From UBA8752 sp036159995 (GTDB lineage: Bacteria; Bacteroidota; Bacteroidia; Flavobacteriales_D; Sanyastnellaceae): a DNA stretch of 51,614 bases. The stretch lies in the NCBI GenBank assembly GCA_036159995.1, contig JAYYEI010000066.1, positions 1-51,614 of the forward strand, in the 5' to 3' direction. Each line of letters opens with the position of its first letter. Positions within the stretch are counted from its first letter, which is position 1. A program made the translations under genes and the position numbers. This document shows, piece after piece, positions 1 through 7,925 of this stretch. Below the pieces are notes generated by a model. That model ran no database searches. It saw only the letters and a program-made list of their open reading frames with translations, and was not told the origin of the DNA.

Positions 1-4
1 GCGC

Positions 5-12
5 TACTTTTG
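5..12 (+). promoter_or_regulatory. -7 promoter box of ribA
   Basis: TACTTTTG matches the Bacteroidota sigma -7 consensus TAnnTTTG and ends 4 nt before the ribA ATG, so the transcript probably starts at or next to the start codon. The -33 element would lie outside the window. Confidence 0.6.
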
Positions 13-16
13 CGAC

Positions 17-592
17 ATGAAGCTGTTGGTTGAGAGCCGTCTGCCGAGCAAGTGGGGAGAGTACGTGGTGGCAGCCTATGGGGAAGAAGGGGATCGCTAC
101 CCGCATGTGGTCTTGTACAGCGACCTTGAACAGCTCAAGGGTGGTCGGGTGCCGCTCCGCATTCACAGCGAATGCATGACGGGCGACGTGTTTGCCAGTC
201 GGCGCTGCGATTGTGGGGCCCAACTGGTGGCCGCATTGGACCATTTCAAACAACACGGAGGCATCCTGATTTACCTGCGTCAGGAGGGGAGGGGCATCGG
301 GCTCGTTGAAAAGCTGCGCGCCTACAATCTTCAGGATGAGGGGATGGACACGTTCGAGGCCAACGTAGCTAGGGGACATGCGGAGGATGCCAGAGAGTAC
401 GATGCGGCTGTGGCCATCTTGAAGCAGTTGGGCGTCGAGTCCGTGGGGCTTCTGACCAACAATCCCGAGAAGGTGAAGGCGCTGGAGATCGCAGGATTGG
501 AGGTGGACCGAATCCCCGTCTCGGTGGGCGCGCATCAGGACAATGCCGCTTATCTCAAGGCCAAGGCCGACATCACCGGCCACTGGCTTTGA
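17..592 (+). CDS. ribA: GTP cyclohydrolase II
   Basis: This cytosolic enzyme opens the imidazole ring of GTP, releasing formate and pyrophosphate, in the first committed step of riboflavin synthesis. The zinc ligands are visible as C53, C64 and C66 in SECMTGDVFASRRCDCG, followed by the RQEGRGIGL loop (88-96) and TNNP (147-150). At 191 residues it has the length of a stand-alone RibA; there is no DHBP synthase (RibB) domain in the visible protein. The ATG at 17 is preceded by TACTTTTG and no ribosome-binding site, as for several other genes here. It is followed, 12 nt after the stop, by the convergent deacetylase gene. No other riboflavin gene is in the window. Confidence 0.95.
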   Translation: MKLLVESRLPSKWGEYVVAAYGEEGDRYPHVVLYSDLEQLKGGRVPLRIHSECMTGDVFASRRCDCGAQLVAALDHFKQHGGILIYLRQEGRGIGLVEKLRAYNLQDEGMDTFEANVARGHAEDAREYDAAVAILKQLGVESVGLLTNNPEKVKALEIAGLEVDRIPVSVGAHQDNAAYLKAKADITGHWL

Positions 593-604
593 TGCGGTGG
601 CAGC

Positions 605-1504
605 TTAACTCCAAAGCTCACGAGCGAGGCGGAAGGTCTGCATGTGGGCCTCGACGATGACGCTCACATCCTTCGAATAGCCTCCACCCATGGCGCAAGC
701 GACGCCAATGTCCCGTTTCCGGCAGGATTCGAGCACAAGCCGGTCCCGCTCCATACAGCCTTCCATGGTCAAGGACAACTTGCCCAGTTTGTCGGAGGCG
801 AGAACATCCACCCCACATTGGTACAGGACCACATTCGGCTTGAAGTCCTCAAGGATGGTGTCCATGTGCTCTTGGAGCAGGGCCAAATAGAGGGGGTCTT
901 CGGTTCCATCTGGAAGCGGCACATCCAACGTGCTGGTTTCCTTGTGGAATGGGTAGTTGGACGCGCCGTGCATGCTGAAGGTGAAAATGCGATCGTCGCC
1001 GCGGGTCATTGCGGCTGTGCCGTTGCCCTGGTGCACGTCCAGGTCGACGATGAGCACACGCTTGGCCATGCCGTTGGACAGCAACAGGTCGGCAGAGAGG
1101 GCGAGGTCATTCAGGAGACAGAAGCCTTCCGCCCGATCGGCAAAAGCGTGATGGGTACCCCCGGCGATATTGAGTCCAACGTCGCCTTGGCTTGCGACCT
1201 GGGCGCAGGCCCACGTTCCCTGCATGATGACGGACTCCCTCCGGATCAACTCCGGGGACCAGGTGAATCCCGAACGACGTTCTTCGGCGCGGGTCCACGA
1301 TCCGTTGAGGAGGCGGGTGTAGTAGGAGGATGAATGACTGCGAACGATGTCTTTTGCGGCCATGGGCACCGGGGAGTGCCATTCTGGGTCATCACCGATG
1401 CCCTCCAGGTCCAGTTGGCCGGCGAGCATCACATACTTTTCCATGGGGAATCGATGATTCTCTGGCAGTGGATGTGCGTAGCAGGAGTGGTGAGCGATGA
1501 GCAT
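605..1504 (-). CDS. Histone deacetylase family protein (AcuC/HDAC-like)
   Basis: This is a zinc-dependent deacetylase of the arginase/deacetylase fold; in bacteria such proteins deacetylate proteins, acetylpolyamines or other small amides, and the substrate here is unknown. Visible motifs are GGTHHA (115-120, catalytic His pair H118/H119), DLDVHQGNGT (154-163, zinc ligands D156 and H158), GVD (231-233, third ligand D233) and GGGY (273-276, catalytic Y276). Its 299 residues match short class IV/HDAC11-like enzymes. I chose the ATG at 1504 because homology begins at MLIAHHS; upstream in-frame starts would add 29 low-complexity residues. A perfect CRP-like palindrome lies 78-93 nt upstream. It runs convergent to ribA. 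Confidence 0.88.
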   Translation of the reverse strand: MLIAHHSCYAHPLPENHRFPMEKYVMLAGQLDLEGIGDDPEWHSPVPMAAKDIVRSHSSSYYTRLLNGSWTRAEERRSGFTWSPELIRRESVIMQGTWACAQVASQGDVGLNIAGGTHHAFADRAEGFCLLNDLALSADLLLSNGMAKRVLIVDLDVHQGNGTAAMTRGDDRIFTFSMHGASNYPFHKETSTLDVPLPDGTEDPLYLALLQEHMDTILEDFKPNVVLYQCGVDVLASDKLGKLSLTMEGCMERDRLVLESCRKRDIGVACAMGGGYSKDVSVIVEAHMQTFRLARELWS

Positions 1505-1963
1505 CGAGCAAGAAATTGTGTTATGTGTTAAGCGATTGAATAATAAATCGGTGGGGGCTTGTGTTGTGTTGCAAACTGCGTTGTGATGCACATCACAGAT
1601 TTCTGTCTCATCGTTTTTGATGTCGGAGTCATCTTTGTCGAGTACTACGGATCACGTTGCCCTTCCTTCTGCTGTCTACACCTGTAATTTCCAGGCCGGC
1701 ACAAGACCCTCTGAAACGGATGGCCGCTGTTGAATGCTCGACTTCATTGCGGTTGGCCTTCTTCTCCAACGGCTGAGCGGCCTGAGCTCGCATCATTGCG
1801 ACAGAAGAAGTGAACCAGTTCCTCGACCTCGGGGAGGAGGTGTCTTCAGAGTCCAAGCGGGCCCAGTTCATTCGCGACGTAAACCGCATCTACCAAATGC
1901 GGCACGGAAAAGACATGGTTGTGCGCGAAAAGGATCTGAACGACCGGCGGCGGACGATCGACG
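1505..1963. other. AT-richer intergenic spacer
   Basis: The 459 bases between the deacetylase start and the DUF819 stop are visibly poorer in G+C than the genes around them, especially 1505-1640. The spacer holds a CRP/FNR-type palindrome (1582-1597) and a possible gene fragment (1786-1992). I see no tRNA, no long inverted repeat and no direct-repeat pair that would mark an insertion. Confidence 0.5.
1582..1597. promoter_or_regulatory. CRP/FNR-family operator-like palindrome
   Basis: TGTGATGCACATCACA contains the CRP consensus half sites TGTGA and TCACA separated by 6 bases; the arms pair over 7 bases (TGTGATG/CATCACA) around a 2-base centre. It lies in the spacer upstream of the minus-strand deacetylase, a plausible place for a CRP/FNR-type regulator to act. 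Which regulator binds it, if any, is inference. Confidence 0.5.
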
Positions 1964-1992
1964 TCATCCACCCCCACTCAGGTACCGCATGA
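1786..1992 (+). pseudogene. Possible gene fragment, unknown family
   Basis: From the stop at 1783 this frame stays open for 68 codons and reads like real protein (for example FLDLGEEVSSESKR and QFIRDVNRIYQMRHG), with a charged, helix-like composition instead of the Arg/Pro/Ala-rich look of shadow frames nearby. There is no ATG; a GTG at 1810 would give a 60-residue product. Its end overlaps the 3' end of the convergent DUF819 gene by 29 bases. It may be the tail of a decayed gene or a small gene; I recognise no family. Confidence 0.3.
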
Positions 1993-3241
1993 ATTCCATG
2001 CAGACGACGGCGGCTACAGTGCCGACGGCATAGCCCAACACGGCGAGCAGCACCCCGACCGGAGCGAGCGCCGGGCTGAAGGCACTCGCGACGATGGGAG
2101 CACTCGCCGCTCCGCCTACATTGGCTTGGCTTCCGACCGCAACGAAGAAGAAGGGCGCCCGGATGAGTTTGGCCACGGCAAGCAAGATCATCACGTGGAC
2201 CAGCATCCAAAGGAGTCCGATTACGATCACGGGCCAGTAGCGTTCCCAGGAGTGAACCAATTCTCCGATGTCCATCTTGGCCCCGATGGTGGCGACGAGG
2301 ATGTAGAGGAAGACGCTGGCCATCTTGCTGGCTCCGGCCCCCTCATAGGTCTTCATGGGGGTAAAGCTCAACGCCACCCCGAAGCCGGTGGACAGGAAGA
2401 CGAGCCAGAAGAAGTGGCTCGTCAGCGAACTCAGGAAGCGCACTGGAGAGTCGGGATTGCGCTCCAGGGCGGAGTCGAAGGCATTCCCGATGCCCTGGCT
2501 GATGCCATCCCCGGCAAAATGGGCCAGGCCCACCATGAGAAAGATCACCCCGAAGAGGACCATGAGGTCGTTGAACGAGGGGATGCGCGCGATGCTTTGC
2601 TGGTAGTCCTCCACCTTCTGCTTGAGGGCGTCGACCGCAGAAGCGTCTGCCTTGAGCCTCTTGTCGATGGCGGCACTGACGCCGGCACCGATCAAAAGGA
2701 ATGGCATCCAGAGGTTGGCCACGAACACGTCGACGATGATCATGACGCTGAATTGATCGTCCTGAGCCTGTGCAATCTCCTTGAGGGCAGTCTGGTTGGC
2801 TCCGCCGCCGATCCAGCTGCCGGCAATCGTGGAGAGGCCCCGCCACAGGGCATCGGGGGCGTCTCCGCCCAGGACATCGGGGCGGATTTGGCTGACCAGC
2901 CACAGGGCCACCGGTCCCCCCACGACGATGCCCAGCGTGGCAGCGAAGAACATGATGAGCGCCTTGGGACCGAGGTTCAGGATTCCCTTGATGTCGATGG
3001 ACAGGCAGAACATGAGCAGGCTCGCGGGCAGCAGATAGCGGCTGGCCACGTAATACAGGTTGCTGCCTTCACCCGCCTCGATGATTCCGGTGGAGTTGAG
3101 GATGGCCGGCAGGAAATAGGCCATGAGCAAGGCCGGGACAATGCGATAGAACTTCGCGAACTGCGGCAACCTGGCCGTATGGAACACGAGGGCCAGGCAC
3201 GCAAGGAGCAGGCCGAAGATGGGGGCGTCTTGGGTGATCAC
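1964..3241 (-). CDS. DUF819 family integral membrane protein
   Basis: A 425-residue polytopic membrane protein of the DUF819 (YjcL-like) family, whose transport function is not established. About ten to twelve hydrophobic segments are visible, and the conserved glycine-rich stretches GSWIGGGANQTALKE and GSQANVGGAASAP are characteristic of the family. The open frame continues 30 codons further upstream (ATG at 3301), but homology starts at ITQDAPIFGLLL and a -7 box (TATCTTGG, 3246-3253 on this strand) ends 4 nt before the GTG at 3241, so I take GTG as the start. It is divergent from the glycosyltransferase, with 73 bases between the start codons. Confidence 0.82.
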   Translation of the reverse strand: MITQDAPIFGLLLACLALVFHTARLPQFAKFYRIVPALLMAYFLPAILNSTGIIEAGEGSNLYYVASRYLLPASLLMFCLSIDIKGILNLGPKALIMFFAATLGIVVGGPVALWLVSQIRPDVLGGDAPDALWRGLSTIAGSWIGGGANQTALKEIAQAQDDQFSVMIIVDVFVANLWMPFLLIGAGVSAAIDKRLKADASAVDALKQKVEDYQQSIARIPSFNDLMVLFGVIFLMVGLAHFAGDGISQGIGNAFDSALERNPDSPVRFLSSLTSHFFWLVFLSTGFGVALSFTPMKTYEGAGASKMASVFLYILVATIGAKMDIGELVHSWERYWPVIVIGLLWMLVHVMILLAVAKLIRAPFFFVAVGSQANVGGAASAPIVASAFSPALAPVGVLLAVLGYAVGTVAAVVCMEFMRYLSGGG

Positions 3242-3245
3242 GGCC

Positions 3246-3253
3246 CCAAGATA
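3246..3253 (-). promoter_or_regulatory. -7 box of the DUF819 gene
   Basis: TATCTTGG on the minus strand ends 4 nt before the GTG start at 3241. The same spacing recurs at many genes in the window and it decides the start codon here. Confidence 0.5.
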
Positions 3254-3303
3254 CAGGGAGGGCGCAGCAGGAAGGGCAAGGGTGGGGCGGCCGTTGCCCA
3301 TTG

Positions 3304-3311
3304 TATTTTCG
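3304..3311 (+). promoter_or_regulatory. -7 box of the glycosyltransferase gene
   Basis: TATTTTCG ends 3 nt before the GTG at 3315, supporting GTG as the start and a leaderless transcript. It lies inside the upstream in-frame extension of the divergent DUF819 frame, which argues against that longer DUF819 start. Confidence 0.55.
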
Positions 3312-3314
3312 GGC

Positions 3315-4352
3315 GTGCGCTTTTCCGTCATCGTTCCCCTTTACAATCGCCCGGAGGAAATCCGGGAGCTGTTGGAAAGCCTCGTCGAGCAGACTTTTCA
3401 GGACTTTGAGGTGCTCGTGGTGGAGGATGGGAGCGAGCGGGATGCTCGCGCGATCGTTGAGGGCTTTTCGGATCGATTGGACGTCCGGTACTTCTGGAAG
3501 GAGAATTCGCGTCAGGGCTTCACCCGGAATTACGGTTTCGAGCGGGCCCGAGGCGATTGGTTCGTGGTCTTTGATTCAGACTGCCTCATTCCCCAGACCT
3601 ACTTCGAGGTGGTGGAAGCGCACCTGCGCGCCCACCCGGAGGTCGAGGTCTACGGGGGACCCGATGCAGCGCATCCTTCGTTTACGCCACTGCAGAAGGC
3701 GATCAGCCACGCGATGACGTCTCCTTTGACTACAGGGGGCATTCGGGGCGGGGCCCGAAACGTGGGGCAATACCACCCCCGTTCGTTCAACATGGGAATC
3801 TCGCGCAAGGCGTGGGAGGTGAGCGGGGGATACCGAATCAGCGTAAAGGGGGAGGACATTGAATTCTCCATGCGCCTCATTGAGCATGGATTGCACAGTG
3901 TGCTCATTCCCGAAGCTCACGTCTACCACAAGCGGAGGACGGATTTCGCGCAATTCAGGAAACAGGTCCGGTTCTTTGGAACAGCACGGGTCAACATCCG
4001 TAAATTCTGTCCAGGTGCCATCCGGCCCATCCATTGGATGCCCAGCCTGTTTCTGCTCTATCTCCTGGCTGTTGTGCCCCTCTCCCTGTGCTTGCATTTC
4101 GGCATGGGGTGGAGCGTTCCAGCTTCCGCCTTGCCTGCCTTGCCCTATGCTCTGTGGCATCTGGCCTTGCTCGTCTCTGGATGGGCGGATACGCGGTCTT
4201 TGCGTGTGGCGTGGCTTGTGCCTCGGGCGGCCCGCATTCAATTGACCTCCTACGGCTGGGGGCTGCTGAGTGAATACATCGCCGTCGTTCTCCTGCGGCG
4301 CCGGGATCCGACCATCGGCAAGATCCGGGAGGTGCCCGCCTGTCCACGTTGA
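3315..4352 (+). CDS. Glycosyltransferase family 2
   Basis: A GT-A fold glycosyltransferase, 345 residues. It opens directly with the GT2 signature FSVIVPLYNRPEEIRELLES, has the nucleotide-sugar/metal DxD motif as FDSD, and an ED motif in KGEDIEFSMRLIEHG. Two or three hydrophobic segments in the C-terminal third (for example SLFLLYLLAVVPLSLCL) suggest that it sits on the inner membrane, as in enzymes building surface polysaccharide or glycolipid. Sugar donor and acceptor cannot be told. The GTG start at 3315 is set by the GT2 motif and by the -7 box 3 nt upstream. The next gene starts 3 nt after its stop, so the two are probably co-transcribed. Confidence 0.85.
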   Translation: MRFSVIVPLYNRPEEIRELLESLVEQTFQDFEVLVVEDGSERDARAIVEGFSDRLDVRYFWKENSRQGFTRNYGFERARGDWFVVFDSDCLIPQTYFEVVEAHLRAHPEVEVYGGPDAAHPSFTPLQKAISHAMTSPLTTGGIRGGARNVGQYHPRSFNMGISRKAWEVSGGYRISVKGEDIEFSMRLIEHGLHSVLIPEAHVYHKRRTDFAQFRKQVRFFGTARVNIRKFCPGAIRPIHWMPSLFLLYLLAVVPLSLCLHFGMGWSVPASALPALPYALWHLALLVSGWADTRSLRVAWLVPRAARIQLTSYGWGLLSEYIAVVLLRRRDPTIGKIREVPACPR

Positions 4353-4355
4353 GTC

Positions 4356-4748
4356 ATGGGACATCTTCGACTCTTTCTTCTGGTGGCGGCAGCGGTTTCG
4401 ACGGCCTACCTGTTGCTCTGTCTGGCGGCTCCAGAGAGTCTGTCCTTCCACTTGGAGCAGGCCTGCCGTCCATCAGATCGGTTTTCGGCACCACTCAAGA
4501 CAGAGCCTCTCCCTGTGTCCATTGGTGAGATGTCCCTACAGACGACGGGAGCCGAAATCGGCAAACAGGTCATCGACGTCACGGGCACATGGGGCCGTCA
4601 CCGCTTGCACATTGAAGAGTTCATCGAAGGAGGCCAATGTCGCCGCCGCATTTCCTGGGAGAGCACCCATTGGCCCCTCCTGCTCCGCGGCGCAGCGGGG
4701 CTCGTGTCACTCCGGGACCAAATCATGGCCGAACTCAGAGAAGGTTGA
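4356..4748 (+). CDS. Small hypothetical membrane-anchored protein
   Basis: A 130-residue protein not recognised as a family. It begins with one hydrophobic segment (FLLVAAAVSTAYLLLCLAA, about residues 7-25), probably a membrane anchor or uncleaved signal, followed by a soluble part containing DVTGTWGRHRLHIEEF and a C-terminal SLRDQIMAELREG helix. It starts 3 nt after the glycosyltransferase stop, which suggests translational coupling and a related role. It is convergent with the M43 protease gene, 24 bases away. Confidence 0.6.
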   Translation: MGHLRLFLLVAAAVSTAYLLLCLAAPESLSFHLEQACRPSDRFSAPLKTEPLPVSIGEMSLQTTGAEIGKQVIDVTGTWGRHRLHIEEFIEGGQCRRRISWESTHWPLLLRGAAGLVSLRDQIMAELREG

Positions 4749-4772
4749 GCCCCTTGTCCAGGAAGAACAGGG

Positions 4773-7022
4773 TCAGTTCACGAGAACGCGGACCGTTTGG
4801 GACGCTCGGGCATCACCAACCCGGATCAGGTAGGCTCCGGCCTTCAGGATGATGTTCGGTTGCAGGGTCCATCCTGCTGCAGTGGACATTGCCTCTGCGC
4901 GTTCTGCGTGGACGAGGCGTCCGTTCAAATCCAGGATGGTCAAGGGGTGCGGACCTGGCCCGGGGAATCCTCCAATTTGGAAGACGCCACCCACACTGGG
5001 GTTCGGGAAGGCAGAAAGGGTTGGTCCCGCCTCGAGATTCCCCACTGAACTCACCAGTGGATTGCCGTCGCAGTCGTACCCGGCGGCCGCATAGTCGCAG
5101 TTGCCATCCTCTTCCGTGGCTCCAGCGTCATAATTGCATGCCGTCTCGTCGGTGCAGCCGGGAACTTCCTCGGAATCGCAGATTCCGTCCCCGTCATCGT
5201 CTGCCTCACAATCACCCCCACAATCACCGAGCGCATCGAGGTAGTCACAGCTTCCGTCATCGGTGTTGGCTTCGGCATCAAACGTGCAGCTTAGCGGGTC
5301 AGTGCAGCCGAGTATGGTGACTTGGAGTTCACCCTCGGCTTCATCGCACACGCCATTGCCATCGACATCGACACACGGTTCGACCGAGGATCCTTGGACG
5401 CAGAACCCATGGGTCTGTTCAGCACCGAAGTTGCCCGACCCTTCGCCGAGAATATTGCCATCCGAATCCGAGAGAGAGTACCATCCCGGTGGGGAGTAAT
5501 GCATGCCGTTCCCGAAGAGATCCTCCACGGTCAGGGTATAGCACCCGTCCGAGGCGCACCCCTCGATTTCAATGAATTCGCTCGCATATTCATCATTGAA
5601 ATAGTCGCTGCCTTCGAGCACGACCAAGCCCAGGTCGTTGTGCTCCACGGCCCAGCTGATCCCGTGGGGCAGAAAGTCAAACTGGATTTCCATGGACAAC
5701 CACGTGCCGGGCACCACATCAAAGTCCATGGTCAACGTGTCATTCTGCGCATAGTCATCGACGGTCATGGAAGACCAAACGGACAATGTGTGTGTCCCTT
5801 GGCCCGCAGCGAGTGCGGGAAGGGGAACCAGCGTGCTCATGCCAGCTTCCAGTTCGCCGGACCAGCCAACGGCCAGCGGAAGCCCCCCGTCCAGGGAAAA
5901 GTGAAGGGTCGCCTCGGTCATGACCTCGGTTCCGAAATTCTGCAAGGAGACCTCGACCTCGTGGGTGGCATTGCAGCCGACCGGCGCCAATCCCTGAATG
6001 GAGGCGACACCGGCGTCCTGGGCGACCACGGGGACGGTGCCTTGGCTCACGAGAAGGGACTCCCGGTGGTCGAGGAGGGCGGAGCGCATGCGGCTTCTTT
6101 GTCCTTCCGTGAAGGCATGCACGCATTGGTCATAGCCATAATCCATGTAGTTCTCCACCATCGTCTCCGGACAGTCCAAGGCGCTGCATCCTGCACTTCC
6201 CGTGGTGGGAGGCGTATCGCAGATCTGATCGCCCTGGGCGTTGCAATTGGATTCCTCCGCACAGCCATTGGTCAGCCGGAAGGTGTGATAGAGACCGAGG
6301 TAATGGCCCATCTCGTGGGTCAGGGACTTGTTGAGGTCGTAGTTGTTCAGGAGATCATATTCCTCTCCAATTCCGAACACCCGGCGGTGCAGGACGATGC
6401 CGTCATAGAATCCGCTCACAGGAGGGAGATAGGCGAACCCCAGGGGAGACATGCCTCCATTGAGGCCCGAGACCACCCAGATGTTGATGTAGTCTGCAGT
6501 GGGCCAGTGGCTCAGCGCCTTGACCTCGTTTTCTGAGGATGGGTGGAGGTTGTCCCCCGTCACGAGCCCTTCATCCCCGTATTCGGGAATGTTCTCCACG
6601 GCGTTGACCCGAACGATTCCAGTACTGGGATTCCCGTCAGGATCTCGACTGGCCAACTCGAATTCAATGTCGATGTCCGATCCACCATAATCGCCGCGAA
6701 AATCCGCGTTCAGAGCTTCGATTGCGCCATGGATCTGGGCGTCGGACAAGTTGTTCTCCACGCCCACGGCTTCGCCGTGATGGAGGATGTGGACCACGAC
6801 AGGCAGGGTGTATTCCGTGCTCGTTCGGAAGGAAGTCGAGGCCATGTCGCGCAAGGCGGATTCCACGGCGAAAAAGCTCCGGGCGTAGGCGGTGTCTTCA
6901 GTCAGTCGAGCCTCGAGAATGGTCTCGGTCGCACATCGATCGCCCTGCGCGGATGTGGAGCCCCAAGGGGACACGAGAAGCAGGAGGAACAGGGATGCGG
7001 AGAGACAGCGCGCGGTGGACAT
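4773..7022 (-). CDS. Secreted M43 (pappalysin-like) zinc metalloprotease with T9SS sorting domain
   Basis: A 749-residue exported endopeptidase. Signal peptide 1-25; zinc-binding HEMGHYLGLYH with H236, E237, H240 and H246; Met-turn in VENYMDYG (M293), which together define M43. After the catalytic part come a CARDB-like segment (about 340-430), the surface module shared with three other proteins here (about 440-540; MEIQFDFLPHGISWAVEH), Cys-rich GCTD..ACNY..DGxC repeats (about 555-650), and a C-terminal type A T9SS sorting domain beginning at SAFPNPSVGG and ending in VRVLVN. It should be exported by Sec, then T9SS, to the surface or medium, degrading proteins. It is convergent with the small gene at 4356. 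Confidence 0.9.
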   Translation of the reverse strand: MSTARCLSASLFLLLLVSPWGSTSAQGDRCATETILEARLTEDTAYARSFFAVESALRDMASTSFRTSTEYTLPVVVHILHHGEAVGVENNLSDAQIHGAIEALNADFRGDYGGSDIDIEFELASRDPDGNPSTGIVRVNAVENIPEYGDEGLVTGDNLHPSSENEVKALSHWPTADYINIWVVSGLNGGMSPLGFAYLPPVSGFYDGIVLHRRVFGIGEEYDLLNNYDLNKSLTHEMGHYLGLYHTFRLTNGCAEESNCNAQGDQICDTPPTTGSAGCSALDCPETMVENYMDYGYDQCVHAFTEGQRSRMRSALLDHRESLLVSQGTVPVVAQDAGVASIQGLAPVGCNATHEVEVSLQNFGTEVMTEATLHFSLDGGLPLAVGWSGELEAGMSTLVPLPALAAGQGTHTLSVWSSMTVDDYAQNDTLTMDFDVVPGTWLSMEIQFDFLPHGISWAVEHNDLGLVVLEGSDYFNDEYASEFIEIEGCASDGCYTLTVEDLFGNGMHYSPPGWYSLSDSDGNILGEGSGNFGAEQTHGFCVQGSSVEPCVDVDGNGVCDEAEGELQVTILGCTDPLSCTFDAEANTDDGSCDYLDALGDCGGDCEADDDGDGICDSEEVPGCTDETACNYDAGATEEDGNCDYAAAGYDCDGNPLVSSVGNLEAGPTLSAFPNPSVGGVFQIGGFPGPGPHPLTILDLNGRLVHAERAEAMSTAAGWTLQPNIILKAGAYLIRVGDARASQTVRVLVN

Positions 7023-7168
7023 GAAGACGGGGATTTGATTCCCTTACTGCAGGCCTCAAGTTGAGGTTGCATTTTTCCTCTATAATTTGTCTATCCGCTG
7101 TTTTTCAAACAGTTGGGGCGCGCGTATAATCCCTTGTAATCTGTCGTTACAGAGGCCGATAAACGACA

Positions 7169-7188
7169 CGGGGCCCCGAAGGGCCCCG
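7169..7188 (-). terminator. UUCG-capped terminator hairpin after the FKBP gene
   Basis: Read on the minus strand this is an 8-bp GC stem (CGGGGCCC/GGGCCCCG) closed by a TTCG tetraloop, one of the most stable RNA loops, followed by TGTCGTTTATC. It lies 30 bases after the stop of the minus-strand isomerase gene. The T tract is weak. Confidence 0.6.
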
Positions 7189-7217
7189 CGCGCTGTTCTG
7201 GTTATTCACAAAGAGGT

Positions 7218-7925
7218 TCAGTCCACGTTTTCGACTTCGAGGAGTTCGACCTTGAAGATCAGCGTCGAGTTGGCGCCGATCACGTCACCCGTGGCGCGGG
7301 GGCCATAGGCGAGGTTGGAGGGGATGTAGAACGTGGTTTGTCCGCCCTTCTTCATGGTCTGCAGGCCTTCCGTCCAGCCCGAGATGACCTGGTTGAGGCC
7401 AAAAGTGGCCGGCTGGCCGCGGTCATAGCTGCTGTCGAAGACCGTGCCGTCGATCAACGTGCCGTGGTAGTGGACGGTGACGCGGTCGTTGGCGTCGGGG
7501 CTGTCGCCGTCACCTTCCCGGTCCACGCGGTACTGGAGGCCGCTGGCCGTCTCGATGACGCCGTCCTCGGACTTGTTGGCCGCGAGGAAGTCCTGGCCGG
7601 CCTTGAGGTTCTCCTCTCCAGCGGCGGCTTCCTTGGCCTGCATCGTGGTGCGGACGAGCTCGTTGGCCTGCTCTGGGGTCATGGCCGCATTGCCGGACTG
7701 GACGTCGGCGAAGGCCTGTGCGATTTGGGCAGGCACGTAATCCTTGATGCCTTGGCTGGTCACATTGGTGGCGAACAGCACGCCGAGGGCGTAGCTCAGG
7801 GAGTCATTCTGGTTTTCCATGTTGGGGGTGGGGGTGTTCTGTCCGTTGACGGCACAGCCGGTCCATCCGAAGGGAAGGAGGGCGAGGGCCGCGATGAGCA
7901 GGGTGGGGGTGATGGGGTGTTTCAT
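7218..7925 (-). CDS. FKBP-type peptidyl-prolyl cis-trans isomerase lipoprotein
   Basis: A 235-residue FkpA/Mip-type isomerase that speeds folding of envelope proteins around proline bonds. The N-terminus has a lipoprotein signal with lipobox ending at C24 (GWTGC). Residues about 40-120 form the Mip-like helical dimerisation part (YALGVLFATNVTSQGIKDY). The FKBP domain follows: VTVHYHGTLIDGTVFDSSYDRG, GWTEGLQTMKKGG, YIPSNLAYGPR and a final LIFKVELLEV. The frame is open far upstream, but the ATG at 7925, where the signal peptide begins, is clearly the start. It overlaps the yaaA stop by 4 bases (ATGA), so both are in one transcript. Confidence 0.93.
   Translation of the reverse strand: MKHPITPTLLIAALALLPFGWTGCAVNGQNTPTPNMENQNDSLSYALGVLFATNVTSQGIKDYVPAQIAQAFADVQSGNAAMTPEQANELVRTTMQAKEAAAGEENLKAGQDFLAANKSEDGVIETASGLQYRVDREGDGDSPDANDRVTVHYHGTLIDGTVFDSSYDRGQPATFGLNQVISGWTEGLQTMKKGGQTTFYIPSNLAYGPRATGDVIGANSTLIFKVELLEVENVD

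Noticed and set aside
1620..1736. 38-codon ATG frame in the AT-richer spacer
   Set aside because: No promoter box, no recognisable composition, and a length expected by chance.
2126..3409. 427-codon plus-strand frame over the DUF819 gene
   Set aside because: The product is a low-complexity Gly/His/Glu-rich string; the minus strand encodes a convincing membrane protein.
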